Source of the DNA: Patescibacteria group bacterium
Lineage (GTDB): Bacteria; Patescibacteria; ABY1; UBA10025; JAHIVO01
Reading direction: 5' to 3'
Assembly: GCA_028718605.1 (NCBI GenBank)
Contig: JAQULM010000002.1
Location: forward strand, 186,001 to 250,000
Length of the DNA stretch: 64,000 nucleotides
In this document: one piece after another, positions 49,759 to 57,303 of the stretch
How positions within the stretch are numbered: the first letter of the stretch is position 1
Layout of the letters: each line of letters opens with the position of its first letter
Position numbers and translations under genes: made by a program
The notes under the pieces: model-generated
Seen by the model: the letters and a program-made list of their open reading frames with translations, nothing else
Databases searched by the model: none
Told to the model about the DNA's origin: nothing

Positions 49759-50610
49759 ATGCTCGATAATAACCTGCAATACCTGATCAAGCTGTCAGAG
49801 GAAATTAAAAACAGCAGCCGCAACCAGCGGCTCGCGAAGACGTTAATATTCATTTTCCTGACATCGCTCATCGCATCACTGCTGTTCTACGGGCTGAATG
49901 CGATCGACCAACAGTTCGTGCACAAAATCACTGAGTACGTCCCGGAGGCATTTCTGTACCTCGAACTGCTTATCCTTTCGGTATTCGCCAGCCTCGGTTG
50001 TATCAAAATATATGAATGGATGCGATCGTTCGAACGGTTTGGGAAATATTCCTGGGATTCCCAAACAGTCTTGCATGACTGGCGATTCCAGGGCATTCTC
50101 CGCAGTGACCAGGCGCGGAAAGCGCTCGTGCTGACCGACTCTGACGCCGGATGCATTCTGCACCGCAGAAGTTGGAAAAACTTCACATTCAAATTCTCAT
50201 TCCTCATCGGCAACGAACACGGATTCGGCGTTGTATTCCGGGCACAGGACCTTGAAAACTACCTCATGTTCAAGGTAAACCCGGGCCAACCGATAAGCTT
50301 CCACTACCGCGACAGCGGGAGCTGGCAAATACTGAAAGGAAGTGGCCCTGCCGTTACCCTGCCGATCGGGAAATGGGTCGAGGGATCGCTCGAAGTGCGC
50401 GAACAACAGGCGAAACTCGAACTCAATGGAACTACGATTGACTATGTGCTCCCGAACTTCGCAATACTGAACTACGTCGTTTCCAAAGACCAACAAAGGG
50501 TAGAAAACCCACTCGTCATCCCTATCACGCACAACCGCGGTTCTGTCGGCTTTCGTGCGTTCGGGGACGAAGAGCTGCACTTCAAGGATGTCACCGTCGA
50601 GCGGCTATAA
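49759..50610 (+). CDS. Membrane protein with LamG/DUF1080-like concanavalin domain
   Basis: The 283-residue product has two N-terminal transmembrane helices (about 28-46 'LIFIFLTSLIASLLFYGL' and 64-84 'LYLELLILSVFASLGCI') joined by a short loop. A presumed beta-sandwich follows (about 95-283: 'WRFQGILRS', 'FTFKFSFLIGNEHGFGVVFRAQDLENYLMFKV', 'WVEGSLEVREQQAKLELNGTTIDY', 'GSVGFRAFGDEELHFKDVTVE'). This strand order is characteristic of LamG/DUF1080-like jelly rolls that often bind sugars. With an even number of spans, the domain sits on the same side as the N-terminus, probably cytoplasmic by the Lys/Arg-rich flanks; an outside location cannot be excluded. It is the only plus-strand gene between 1 and 58600. 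Confidence 0.8.
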   Translation: MLDNNLQYLIKLSEEIKNSSRNQRLAKTLIFIFLTSLIASLLFYGLNAIDQQFVHKITEYVPEAFLYLELLILSVFASLGCIKIYEWMRSFERFGKYSWDSQTVLHDWRFQGILRSDQARKALVLTDSDAGCILHRRSWKNFTFKFSFLIGNEHGFGVVFRAQDLENYLMFKVNPGQPISFHYRDSGSWQILKGSGPAVTLPIGKWVEGSLEVREQQAKLELNGTTIDYVLPNFAILNYVVSKDQQRVENPLVIPITHNRGSVGFRAFGDEELHFKDVTVERL

Positions 50611-50709
50611 ATTTATACTGCCAATTTCTGCCGCGAATAGATTTATTCAAGTTCTTTGGGGTAGGCCAAGCATTCAATTCAGACAGCACCAAGGTTTATT
50701 AAAACTTGG

Positions 50710-50880
50710 GTCCGGGGTGTCATTAAGCCCCTCCAATAAGCAGTATGATAATTCGAGCAAGCGCATTGACGCCCCGGCGCCTCCCTTCGGCTTCGCTCAG
50801 GGCATGCTTTTCTGCTACTTGTATAGTAATATCGAACATCTTTTCTTGCTTGCCCGCCACTGGCGGGGCGCTAAGAAAAG
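50710..50880. repeat. Double-hairpin repeat element, copy A (partner 58430-58541)
   Basis: First hairpin: CCGGGGTGTCA (50712-50722) pairs with TGACGCCCCGG (50767-50777), with one T-G wobble. The region between contains CATTAAGC, CTCCAA and CAAGCGCATTGA blocks shared with copy B. Second hairpin: CTTTTCTT (50840-50847) pairs with AAGAAAAG (50873-50880), with a nested GCCCGCCA/TGGCGGGGC stem. A CTTCGGCTTCGCTCAGGGC string sits between them. It lies downstream of the plus-strand membrane protein gene. Confidence 0.7.
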
Positions 50881-50913
50881 CGGCTAAATAATTTCATTCA
50901 TTAACTCCTTATA

Positions 50914-51045
50914 ATAAAAAAGCCCGCACCCATCTGGTAGCTACGCATTCGTAACTCTCACATGGCGGTGCGGGCTTTATCGCACAACCCTCCCCTGCAG
51001 TGAGAAGGATTGGGATCCTCGCAAACAGTTGCTTGTTCGGATCAC
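50914..51045 (-). ncRNA. Candidate small RNA, family unknown
   Basis: A good promoter (51052-51080) and a strong terminator enclose about 130 nt without a convincing reading frame. The terminator pairs AAAGCCCGCACC (50919-50930) with GGTGCGGGCTTT (50967-50978) and ends in TTTTTTATTATA. The terminator loop of 36 nt holds a further TACG-CATT-CGTA hairpin. The 5' part can fold as CCTCG...CGAGG or, instead, as GATCC...GGATC, two alternatives that exclude each other. It does not show the core motifs of 4.5S RNA, 6S RNA, tmRNA or RNase P RNA. Its downstream edge is followed by AAGGAG and a tiny 8-codon frame. Confidence 0.5.
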
Positions 51046-51051
51046 GAGGTA

Positions 51052-51080
51052 AGTATAGCACGATTTCCCTTTAAAATCAA
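51052..51080 (-). promoter_or_regulatory. Promoter of the candidate small RNA
   Basis: TTGATT (51080-51075) and TATACT (51057-51052), 17 bp apart, with TGC before the -10 box. Confidence 0.7.
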
Positions 51081-51085
51081 TACGA

Positions 51086-51117
51086 AAGGGTTCAGGCAAG
51101 ATCGATCCTGAACCCTT
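51086..51117 (-). terminator. Strong hairpin after 51130-51300
   Basis: Perfect 11-bp stem AAGGGTTCAGG (51086-51096) with CCTGAACCCTT (51107-51117), 12 nt after the stop codon. The tract that follows is TCGTATTGATTTT, a weak U-tract, as after 33100-33522. Confidence 0.68.
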
Positions 51118-51129
51118 GTTCGATGTCCA

Positions 51130-51300
51130 TCACTCCCAACCGAGCGTCCGAGCTATGGCTACCGCGAGGCAACCTTGGTCGGTCTCCTGTCCCAGTCTGA
51201 GAATTGTTCCAAGTGCGATTTTGGGGCTCCCTGAAGATTGAATAATGCACCGAATTACTTCTTCCAGGGTATCAATTGTACCCTCTCGACTTCGCGCCAA
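51130..51300 (-). CDS. Small hypothetical protein (56 aa), TTG start
   Basis: The start chosen is the TTG at 51300, 6 nt after a perfect AAAGGAGG. An ATG-started frame to 51384 would pass through this ribosome-binding site and the promoter, so it is less likely. The product (LARSREGTIDTLEEVIRCI, then 'SPKIALGTILRLGQETDQGCLAVAIARTLGWE') looks like three helices, with no signal or membrane segment and two Cys. No family is recognised. It has a promoter (51356-51384) and a strong hairpin after it, matching the one-gene units at 32295 and 33100. Confidence 0.7.
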   Translation of the reverse strand: MARSREGTIDTLEEVIRCIIQSSGSPKIALGTILRLGQETDQGCLAVAIARTLGWE

Positions 51301-51355
51301 ACGAGTCCTCCTTTCGTTTTCGAATACGACAAACACGTTCGGATATATAGTGCAT

Positions 51356-51384
51356 ATCCTACCGGAATGTTCTCGGGAATGCAA
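51356..51384 (-). promoter_or_regulatory. Promoter of 51130-51300
   Basis: TTGCAT (51384-51379) and TAGGAT (51361-51356), 17 bp apart, beginning 8 bp after the pckA stop codon. Confidence 0.55.
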
Positions 51385-51392
51385 CTACGTAT

Positions 51393-52976
51393 TTACTGCG
51401 GTCCTGCGTCACGAACTGACGCCGGTGTATCCGGGAATTTCTTCAAAAAGTTTTCGCGGAACTTCAAAGCGAGATCCCGCGCTTGCTTCTCGTACGCGCC
51501 CTTATCGGCCCACGTGCTCACCGGATCAAGTATCGCTGCGGGAACGTCCGGACATGACGCTGGCATGATCAGGTTGAATATCGGGTGCTCCCGGTACTGC
51601 ACGCGATCCAGCTCGCCGTTCAGCGCCGCGGTAACCATGGCACGCGTCAGGGCAATGTCGATCCGCTTGCCGACGCCATACGGCCCGCCCGACCAACCAG
51701 TATTGATAAGAAATATATTCGTACGGTACTCCGTCGTATAGTCCCGCAGGAGGTTCGCGTACACCATCGGCTTTACCGGCATGAACGGCTCGCCGAAGAA
51801 TGACGAAAAAGTAACTTTCGGCTCAATGATTCCCCGCTCAGTGCCCGCGAGCTTGGCAGTGTAGCCGGACATGAAATGGTACATCGCCTGTTCGTGCGTG
51901 AGACGAGCAATCGGGGGCAGCACGCCGAACGCATCGGCAGTCAGGAAAATAATGGTTTTCGGGTGCCCGCCCATTCCCGAAAGCTCGGCGTTCGGGATGC
52001 TCGTTAAGGGGTATGCGACGCGCGTGTTTTCGGTAATCGACTTGTCGGTATAATCATACTCTTTACTCTGAGGATTCATCACAACGTTCTCAACAACAGC
52101 GCCATGTCGTACCGCATCGTAAATCTGCGGCTCTTTTTCGCGGGATAAATTAATGCATTTTGCATAACAGCCTGCCTCGAAATTAAAAACGCCGTTCTCG
52201 GACCACCCGTGTTCATCATCACCGATCAAGCGCCGGTTCGGGTCAGCGGACAGTGATGTTTTTCCCGTGCCGGAAAGGCCGAAAAATAACGCGGTATCGC
52301 CGGATGGGCCGATATTCGCGGAGCAGTGCATCGGGAATACGCCGTGCTGCGGGAGGAGGTAATTCATGATTGAAAAAACAGATTTCTTGATTTCACCGCC
52401 GTATTTCGTCGCGCCAATCAGCACCATCCGCTTTTCAAAGCTAATCACGATGAATGCCTCCGAACGTACGCCATCCACGGCAGGATCCGCAAGGCACCCA
52501 GGCGCAGACAGAATCGTAAAGCCGGGTACATACGCAGCCAGTTGCTGAATATCCGGATGCCGGAGGAGATGTGATATAAGCAGGTTTTGTGATGCGAATT
52601 CATTGACCACGCGGACGTTCAGGGCATGGCGCGGATCAGCACCGGCGATGCCGTCAAAAATATACAACTCCGGACAGCGCGACAGGTAATCCGTGATTTT
52701 CGTGTACAGCTTTTCAAAAACACCCGTCGGCAGAGGTACATTAATTTTGCCCCAGTGAATTTGGTCGTGCACCGATGGCTCGTCAACGATGTACCGGTCG
52801 TCCGGCGAACGCCCCGTATACTTTCCTGTCGTGACGGTGAGCGCTCCCGACGCGCTGATCACGCCCTCACCCTTTTTCACCGCGCGATCAACGAGATCGT
52901 CGACCGGGAGGTTCCGATGCACTTCGCCATGCGGCGTAATGCCAATTTTCCCAAGCCCAAAATCATTCATTGCCAT
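51393..52976 (-). CDS. pckA: Phosphoenolpyruvate carboxykinase (ATP)
   Basis: The product of about 527 residues starts MAMNDFGLGKIGI. It has the ATP-type PEPCK motifs: 'TGKYTGRSPDDRYIVDEP', 'KYGGEIKKSVFSIMNYLLP', kinase-1a P-loop 'GLSGTGKTSLSADPNR', kinase-2 'LIGDDEHGW' and 'FNFEAGCYAKCINLS'. The enzyme interconverts oxaloacetate and ATP with PEP, CO2 and ADP, linking C4 acids to gluconeogenesis, or fixing CO2 in reverse. The ATG at 52976 was preferred over the frame start at 53042 because conserved sequence begins here. A possible TATTAA box ends 10 nt upstream, so the mRNA may have almost no leader. No TCA-cycle gene is visible in the window, so its metabolic role is open. Confidence 0.95.
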   Translation of the reverse strand: MAMNDFGLGKIGITPHGEVHRNLPVDDLVDRAVKKGEGVISASGALTVTTGKYTGRSPDDRYIVDEPSVHDQIHWGKINVPLPTGVFEKLYTKITDYLSRCPELYIFDGIAGADPRHALNVRVVNEFASQNLLISHLLRHPDIQQLAAYVPGFTILSAPGCLADPAVDGVRSEAFIVISFEKRMVLIGATKYGGEIKKSVFSIMNYLLPQHGVFPMHCSANIGPSGDTALFFGLSGTGKTSLSADPNRRLIGDDEHGWSENGVFNFEAGCYAKCINLSREKEPQIYDAVRHGAVVENVVMNPQSKEYDYTDKSITENTRVAYPLTSIPNAELSGMGGHPKTIIFLTADAFGVLPPIARLTHEQAMYHFMSGYTAKLAGTERGIIEPKVTFSSFFGEPFMPVKPMVYANLLRDYTTEYRTNIFLINTGWSGGPYGVGKRIDIALTRAMVTAALNGELDRVQYREHPIFNLIMPASCPDVPAAILDPVSTWADKGAYEKQARDLALKFRENFLKKFPDTPASVRDAGPQ

Positions 52977-53050
52977 ATTTTCTTTTTTAATAGTGAATGT
53001 TCGCGTTTTCGTTAATAAATATTGTGAACCGAAAAAAAACAAAACCGCCT

Positions 53051-53071
53051 AACGATACAAGCTGCGCAAAC
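53051..53071 (+). repeat. 21-nt intergenic repeat, copy 2 (partner 47609-47629)
   Basis: Plus strand reads AACGATACAAGCTGCGCAAAC, 19 of 21 matching copy 1. It lies in the 42 nt between the pckA frame and the aminotransferase stop codon, in the opposite chromosomal orientation to copy 1. Confidence 0.55.
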
Positions 53072-53083
53072 GCCAATACAACC

Positions 53084-54382
53084 CTACCCTTTCGCCATCT
53101 CCTTGCACGCTGCGAATATATTATCAAAAATGCGCTGGAGTTTTTCGCGCGCAACGGAGGAATAGGCGATACGCAATAGGTTGCCGATCGCGATGACGCC
53201 GGTGCTGTGCTTCTCGATCAGGCGTTTCCGCACGTTCTCGGCATTCAGGCGGTCCGTCAGTTGGACGCACATGAAATAGCCGGAATTATACGGCAATGGC
53301 TTGAAATACTCTATGTACTCAGGATGATGCTCCACGATCTTTTTAATCTCCTGGTACCGGCTGTAGAGTGCCGCGCGCTTTTCAGCCTTTTCCTGCCCAT
53401 AGGTGGGGGATGAAAATGCGTTCAGCAGCAAGCCCTGTGATATATTCGGAGCATTCGATATCGTTGCCCGGACTGCACCGGCTGCCTTGTCCTCCAGCGC
53501 GCCGTAGAGCTCTTTGGCGCCGCCTTTGCATCCGAACGTCACGAAGCCGACACGGAACCCCCACACGTAATCCTCCTTGGTACAGCCGTCTGCCTTGACC
53601 GCAAGCAGCTGCTCGCTCGCTTCCGCCAGCTTCCCGAAAAGCGACTCGGCGTAAACGCCATCTTCAAAAACGAGCCCAAAGTACGCATCATCGCATACGA
53701 CGACCAACGGATGGTGGACGGCGTGCAGCGTGAGTGTTTCGATGATCTGGTTCGCTTCGGCAGTTGTCGGCGAATACCCGGTCGGATTGTTCGGAAAATT
53801 CAGCACGACAACCGTCGGCGCAGCGCTGTGCTGTAATGTTTCCCGCAAGCCCTCAATGTTAAACCGTCCATCGTGGAACAGCGGGAAGGTAACGATCTCA
53901 GCGCCGTACGAAACCCCGAACGTCAACTTGTAATTGCCCCAAAACGGCTCAGGGATGACAACGCGTATGCCCGGCTCCATGAATAAATACCCGACAATGC
54001 TCAATCCATGCGTCAGGGCTGACGTAACAATGGGAATACTGGTTTCAGAAACGATCGACGGATTTTTCTGGCGTACCTGCGCCTGCCATAATTCACGGAG
54101 TTTTTTATTGCCGAAGCTCGGCGCGTACGGGAATGCAGAATCCTTACCGATCGTGAGCTGCTTGGAAATTGAATCGAGCGCCATGATCGAACCGTCATCC
54201 TCGCACGCCATGCCGATCGTCGCATTCAGCTCCGCGCCTTTCGCCTCCGCAGTCTGGCCGAGTATCCCCTCGTGCGGAAAATACACAAGCCGTCCGCGTT
54301 CTGATAGCATGCCAAAAATGGCTCGATTCCAATTCGAGATAACAGCATTGAGGCGTTCTGCTGGTGGGGTCGGTATACCCAT
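53084..54382 (-). CDS. PLP-dependent aminotransferase, class I/II
   Basis: The 432-residue product has the fold-type I features in order: 'FPYAPSFGNKKLRELWQ' substrate region, 'TSALTHGLSIVGYLFMEPGIRVVIPEPFWGNY', 'VVLNFPNNPTGYSPT' (the PNNPTG loop), 'VVVCDDAYFGLVF', and 'DGCTKEDYVWGFRVGF', where the Lys would form the Schiff base with PLP and the Arg binds phosphate. 'LLRIAYSSV' near the end supplies the carboxylate-binding Arg. The amino-acid substrate cannot be told; no biosynthetic neighbours are present. The Lys context CTKEDYVWGFR departs from the common SKxxxxxGxR. It is convergent with nothing and separated from pckA by about 100 nt. Confidence 0.9.
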   Translation of the reverse strand: MGIPTPPAERLNAVISNWNRAIFGMLSERGRLVYFPHEGILGQTAEAKGAELNATIGMACEDDGSIMALDSISKQLTIGKDSAFPYAPSFGNKKLRELWQAQVRQKNPSIVSETSIPIVTSALTHGLSIVGYLFMEPGIRVVIPEPFWGNYKLTFGVSYGAEIVTFPLFHDGRFNIEGLRETLQHSAAPTVVVLNFPNNPTGYSPTTAEANQIIETLTLHAVHHPLVVVCDDAYFGLVFEDGVYAESLFGKLAEASEQLLAVKADGCTKEDYVWGFRVGFVTFGCKGGAKELYGALEDKAAGAVRATISNAPNISQGLLLNAFSSPTYGQEKAEKRAALYSRYQEIKKIVEHHPEYIEYFKPLPYNSGYFMCVQLTDRLNAENVRKRLIEKHSTGVIAIGNLLRIAYSSVAREKLQRIFDNIFAACKEMAKG

Positions 54383-54720
54383 GCTTTTTTCCGCAAATAG
54401 TAAACCTATTCCAAATGCAAAAAACAGCCTTGTAACTTCAGTCTATCGTTATGGCAGGAAAAAATCAAGGCACTGTCCAACTCAATTGTTCGCTCAAGCT
54501 CATTTGCCCTCGACCCCACTCCGCAAACTTCGTTTGCTGCGCGGGGCAGGCAGGAATCGGTCACCAGTCGCGCTTCGCGCGCTCGCGACCCCGCCCCCGC
54601 CTGCCGAAGGCCCGTCCGGCGGGCAGGTCGCATCACCTTCGGTGACATGCTCCGGCTTTCGATTCCCGACAAAAGCAAAACTGTTTGCTTTCTTCTCGGT
54701 CAAATTCTCTAAAGCTCATC
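54383..54720. repeat. Palindrome-rich stretch with a partial copy of the tRNA-Arg 3' end
   Basis: No gene is seen. AAGCTCATTTGCCCTCGAC (54496-54514) repeats, with one mismatch, the sequence at 54713-54731 that ends tRNA-Arg and its flank. Some 35 nt later CAGGAATCG also recurs, as in the tRNA T-arm. Between them and onwards are hairpins, several with TTCG loops: GCAAAC-TTCG-TTTGC, GCGCG around TTCGCG, CCTGCCG with CGGCGGGCAGG, and TCACC-TTCG-GTGA. This looks like a decayed tRNA-end duplication invaded by small palindromes, or an att-like scar. Confidence 0.6.
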
Positions 54721-54792
54721 TGCCCTCGACAGGAATCGAACCTGTATTTCCGGCTCCGGAGGCTGGCGTCCTATCCATTGAACGACGAGGGC
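54721..54792 (-). tRNA. tRNA-Arg (anticodon CCG)
   Basis: Minus strand, 72 nt: acceptor GCCCTCG/CGAGGGC, D-stem GTTC/GGAC, anticodon loop CTCCGGA with anticodon CCG reading CGG (Arg), T-arm ACAGG-TTCGATT-CCTGT, discriminator A. CCA is not encoded. The anticodon stem CCAGC/GCCGG has one A-C mismatch in the middle, which is unusual but tolerated in some tRNAs. No promoter was identified. Confidence 0.93.
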
Positions 54793-54801
54793 AAGGCAAC
54801 C

Positions 54802-55515
54802 TTACGTTTTTTTCAAGAACTTTGACAGCCGTGCGATATCTGATGGATTCCCAAAATCCATCCAGTAGTTCGAAAGCTCTATGACCTTCATTTTTCGCTC
54901 AGCCGCAAGAAGTGTAATAGCGTCAGTAATTTCATACTCGCCCCGCGGCGAGAGCGTGATCCGGTCAATCGCCGGGAAAATATCAGGCGTGAATTTATAA
55001 ATGCTTACATTCGCAAGATCGCTCACAAACGTCTGGGGCTTCTCAACGATCCGCTCAAGGTGCCCAGCGGAATCCGTAACAAGCACGCCCATGCGCTCCG
55101 GGTGGTCGGTCTTCGTTGCACCGACGTATGAATACTGGTCATCGCGCATGAATTGCTTGATGTCATCTGTAGCGTAGAAATTATCCCCCGCTACGGAGAG
55201 AAATTGCTCGGCACCAATGATGTCCCGCATAAGCTTCACGGGCAACGCCGTGCCGTATACGCCCTCGCCCAACACTGCGAACTGGTTGATAACCCGGATC
55301 GGGCACGAATAGGTACGGGCGAACTCCTCGATAAACTCCGCCTGGTAACCCGCGACGATAAAAAACTTTTGCAAGCCCGCGGCGCGCAAATTTTCAAGCA
55401 GGTACCACAGGAACGGCTTGCCGTTCACATGAATCATGTGCTTCGGCTTGTTCTTGGCGAGGTGCTTCATGCGCGTCCCCCGTCCTGCAGCTGAAATGAC
55501 GACCGTCGAGATCAT
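54802..55515 (-). CDS. Nucleotidyltransferase (NDP-sugar pyrophosphorylase-like)
   Basis: The product of about 237 residues has the sugar-nucleotidyltransferase signature 'ISAAGRGTRMKHLAKNKPKHMIHVNGKP' (residues ~6-33), 'EGVYGTALPVKLM', 'SVAGDNFYATDDIKQFM', 'GVLVTDSAGHLERIVEKP', 'NVSIYKF' and 'WMDFGNPSD'. Such enzymes couple a sugar phosphate to a nucleotide for surface polysaccharides; the sugar cannot be told. It is short, with no acyltransferase or hexapeptide tail. The ATG at 55515 was preferred over an upstream TTG at 55530. It lies 36 nt after the femAB-like gene and 10 nt before the tRNA, so it may be the last gene of a ruvA-femAB-nucleotidyltransferase unit. Confidence 0.88.
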   Translation of the reverse strand: MISTVVISAAGRGTRMKHLAKNKPKHMIHVNGKPFLWYLLENLRAAGLQKFFIVAGYQAEFIEEFARTYSCPIRVINQFAVLGEGVYGTALPVKLMRDIIGAEQFLSVAGDNFYATDDIKQFMRDDQYSYVGATKTDHPERMGVLVTDSAGHLERIVEKPQTFVSDLANVSIYKFTPDIFPAIDRITLSPRGEYEITDAITLLAAERKMKVIELSNYWMDFGNPSDIARLSKFLKKT

Positions 55516-55551
55516 AGTGGCTATCCGCAAACGATCAGGATAATCAATGAT

Positions 55552-56589
55552 TTACGAGCCCGACCGCACGGTGCGGGCGATTGAATACAGTGTATACCAC
55601 GGTTTTCGCAAAATCAAATCATACGCCCCGAGGTAGGAAACGCCATGCCCGCCGAAGCCTTTCTTGAACCGTGTGATGCCCCCCCAGTCTTCCGTGCCGC
55701 GGACCGGATCGGTTTCCGGGGCAACACCCCAAAAATCGTACTGCCGGAACCCGAGTTTCTTCGCGTGCTCGATCTGGTTCCACTGCAGGAGGTGAGGCGC
55801 CATAACGTTACGGTGCTCATTGGCGGACGCGCCGTGCAGGTAGGTTGCCGTGTCACCAAACAGGGCGACAAGGTTGCACGCAATCGCCGTCCCATTATGC
55901 TCTGCGATGAATAATTTCAATACCCCTGCGGGCGCCAGAACGGACTGCATCGCGCGGTAGTGCTCGGGAGAATGCGACACAAACCTATCGCGAATGCTCG
56001 TCTGGTCATTGAGTTTCAAGAATTTCTCAAGATCTTCTGCGCTTTCCGAGCAGCGGACAGTGACCCCGTGCTTCTGCGCGAGCCGGATATTGTACCGCGT
56101 CTTCGGGTGCATCCCCCGCTGCAGCTCGCTTCCGGATTTTGTGAGGTCCAGGAGCCACGTATCCTGTGGCTGGACAAAAGCGGCATGCCGGGGATTGAAG
56201 GTACTCGATGCGGTGTCAAAGACAGCCCTGCTCTGTTTTTCTATCGGCGGCTCGATCTTCACGAACATAGCCCCGCGCTGCCGCGCATGTTCAACCACTG
56301 CCGCGACCAACGTTCGTAATACTTCCACGTAGCGATCCACGGGCAGCCGCGCGTCCACCACCGGCCCGCGCGGGCAGTACAAATACGTCCTGCCAAACGC
56401 AACGCTCCGGAGGATACATTGAACCGTACCAAGAAGTTTCCCGTGGTCCTCAACGCCAATGCGTCTGATTCCGCGCCCCATCCGCTCCTGAAACATTCCC
56501 CACTGCCAGGACTGTAAAAACTGGGCGCTTCCCTGAGTGCCCACAAATTCATTGAACACTTGCTCGCTCGTGATTTCTTTGACTTCCAT
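55552..56589 (-). CDS. FemA/FemB-family peptidyltransferase (GNAT-like)
   Basis: The 345-residue product resembles FemX/FemAB proteins: 'FLQSWQWGMFQERMGRGIRRIGV', 'GRTYLYCPRGPVVDARLP', 'FVKIEPPIE', 'DTWLLDLTKSGSELQRGMHPKTRYNIRLAQKHGVTVR', 'LFIAEHNGTAIACNLVALFGDTATYLHGASANEHRNVMAPHLLQWNQIEHAKKLGFRQYDFWGVAP' and the closing 'GITRFKKGFGG'. These enzymes use aminoacyl-tRNA to add amino acids to peptidoglycan precursors, forming interpeptide bridges. Patescibacteria often carry several, and the true substrate is untested. It begins 3 nt after the ruvA stop, so the two are translated from one mRNA. Confidence 0.9.
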   Translation of the reverse strand: MEVKEITSEQVFNEFVGTQGSAQFLQSWQWGMFQERMGRGIRRIGVEDHGKLLGTVQCILRSVAFGRTYLYCPRGPVVDARLPVDRYVEVLRTLVAAVVEHARQRGAMFVKIEPPIEKQSRAVFDTASSTFNPRHAAFVQPQDTWLLDLTKSGSELQRGMHPKTRYNIRLAQKHGVTVRCSESAEDLEKFLKLNDQTSIRDRFVSHSPEHYRAMQSVLAPAGVLKLFIAEHNGTAIACNLVALFGDTATYLHGASANEHRNVMAPHLLQWNQIEHAKKLGFRQYDFWGVAPETDPVRGTEDWGGITRFKKGFGGHGVSYLGAYDLILRKPWYTLYSIARTVRSGS

Positions 56590-56592
56590 GGC

Positions 56593-57177
56593 CTAGTGTT
56601 TTTTGCCGAGAATTTTGAGCGCTGCCTTGAGGCGGTCCTCAACATTCGCGATACGCTGGTCAATGGACCGGACCGCGTGCCGCGCCTGCCTTCCTGTGTA
56701 CCCGAGCCCGGTGAGAGCGTCAATAACATCGCTGTCTGCTGTTGCACCGCTCACCGCTTCACCGTCTACCGTAATGCCCTCCCCGACTTTGCCGCGGAGT
56801 TCAAGAACCAAGCGCTCTGCCGTTTTCCTGCCAATGCCGGAAACCTTGGTCAGGAGCGCCGTATCACCCTGTGCAATCGCGCGCTTCAGCTCCCCGACCG
56901 GCGCCAGCGACATGATCGTGAGCGCGGTCTTGGGCCCGATGCCGGTAACGCCAATGAGTTGCTCAAAAAACGACAATTCCTCTACAGCACCAAACCCATA
57001 CAGGTCGTGGATGTCCTCGCGCACGTATTCGTGCGTGTGTAATATGACAGTGCCGGCGATCTTCAACTTCCCTAAAAACGCCGGCGTACTGTACACACGA
57101 TATCCGACTCCGTGTACATCGACGATCACCGAGCGTTCTGCAATTACCTGAATAGTTCCTTCAATGCGTGCGATCAT
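56593..57177 (-). CDS. ruvA: Holliday junction DNA helicase subunit RuvA
   Basis: The 194-residue product has RuvA's three parts: an N-terminal OB fold ('MIARIEGTIQVIAERSVIVDVHGVGYRVY', 'LHTHEYVREDIHDLYGF'), two helix-hairpin-helix motifs ('LIGVTGIGPKTALTIM', 'LTKVSGIGRKTAERLVLELRGKV'), and a C-terminal domain that contacts RuvB ('DVIDALTGLGYTGRQARHAVRSI'). RuvA binds four-way junctions and loads RuvB for branch migration. ruvB and ruvC are not next to it. A TATACT box (57187-57192) ends 9 nt before the ATG, so the mRNA would have a leader of only a few nt and no ribosome-binding site. Confidence 0.96.
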   Translation of the reverse strand: MIARIEGTIQVIAERSVIVDVHGVGYRVYSTPAFLGKLKIAGTVILHTHEYVREDIHDLYGFGAVEELSFFEQLIGVTGIGPKTALTIMSLAPVGELKRAIAQGDTALLTKVSGIGRKTAERLVLELRGKVGEGITVDGEAVSGATADSDVIDALTGLGYTGRQARHAVRSIDQRIANVEDRLKAALKILGKKH

Positions 57178-57186
57178 AGTGAAGTC

Positions 57187-57192
57187 AGTATA
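57187..57192 (-). promoter_or_regulatory. Putative -10 box of ruvA-femAB unit
   Basis: TATACT preceded by TGA; a TTTATT lies 17 bp upstream as a weak -35. The box ends 9 nt before the ATG, implying a nearly leaderless mRNA. Confidence 0.5.
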
Positions 57193-57204
57193 TCAAAAAA
57201 AATG

Positions 57205-57242
57205 GCTAAAATAAACGGGGGGCGCGTGCGGACGCGTCCCCC
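57205..57242 (-). terminator. Terminator after 57304-58245
   Basis: An 11-bp stem pairs GGGGGGCGCGT (57217-57227) with ACGCGTCCCCC (57232-57242), with one G-T wobble and a GCGG loop, followed on the minus strand by GTTTATTTT. Confidence 0.82.
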
Positions 57243-57303
57243 TCGGAACAATCTTAGAATACGGTGCTAGCACCCGGCTAGAGAGCAATTAGCTGCTGTG
57301 CCC

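Noticed and set aside
50914..51045. 4.5S RNA, 6S RNA, tmRNA or RNase P RNA
   Set aside because: None of the conserved core motifs of these RNAs was found in the candidate small RNA.
51301..51384. ATG start at 51384 for the 56-residue gene
   Set aside because: It would place the ribosome-binding site and the promoter inside the coding region; the TTG at 51300 is spaced correctly.
54406..54720. Minus-strand frames in the palindrome cluster next to the tRNA
   Set aside because: Products are Arg/Pro/Gly-rich artefacts of GC palindromes, with no start signals.
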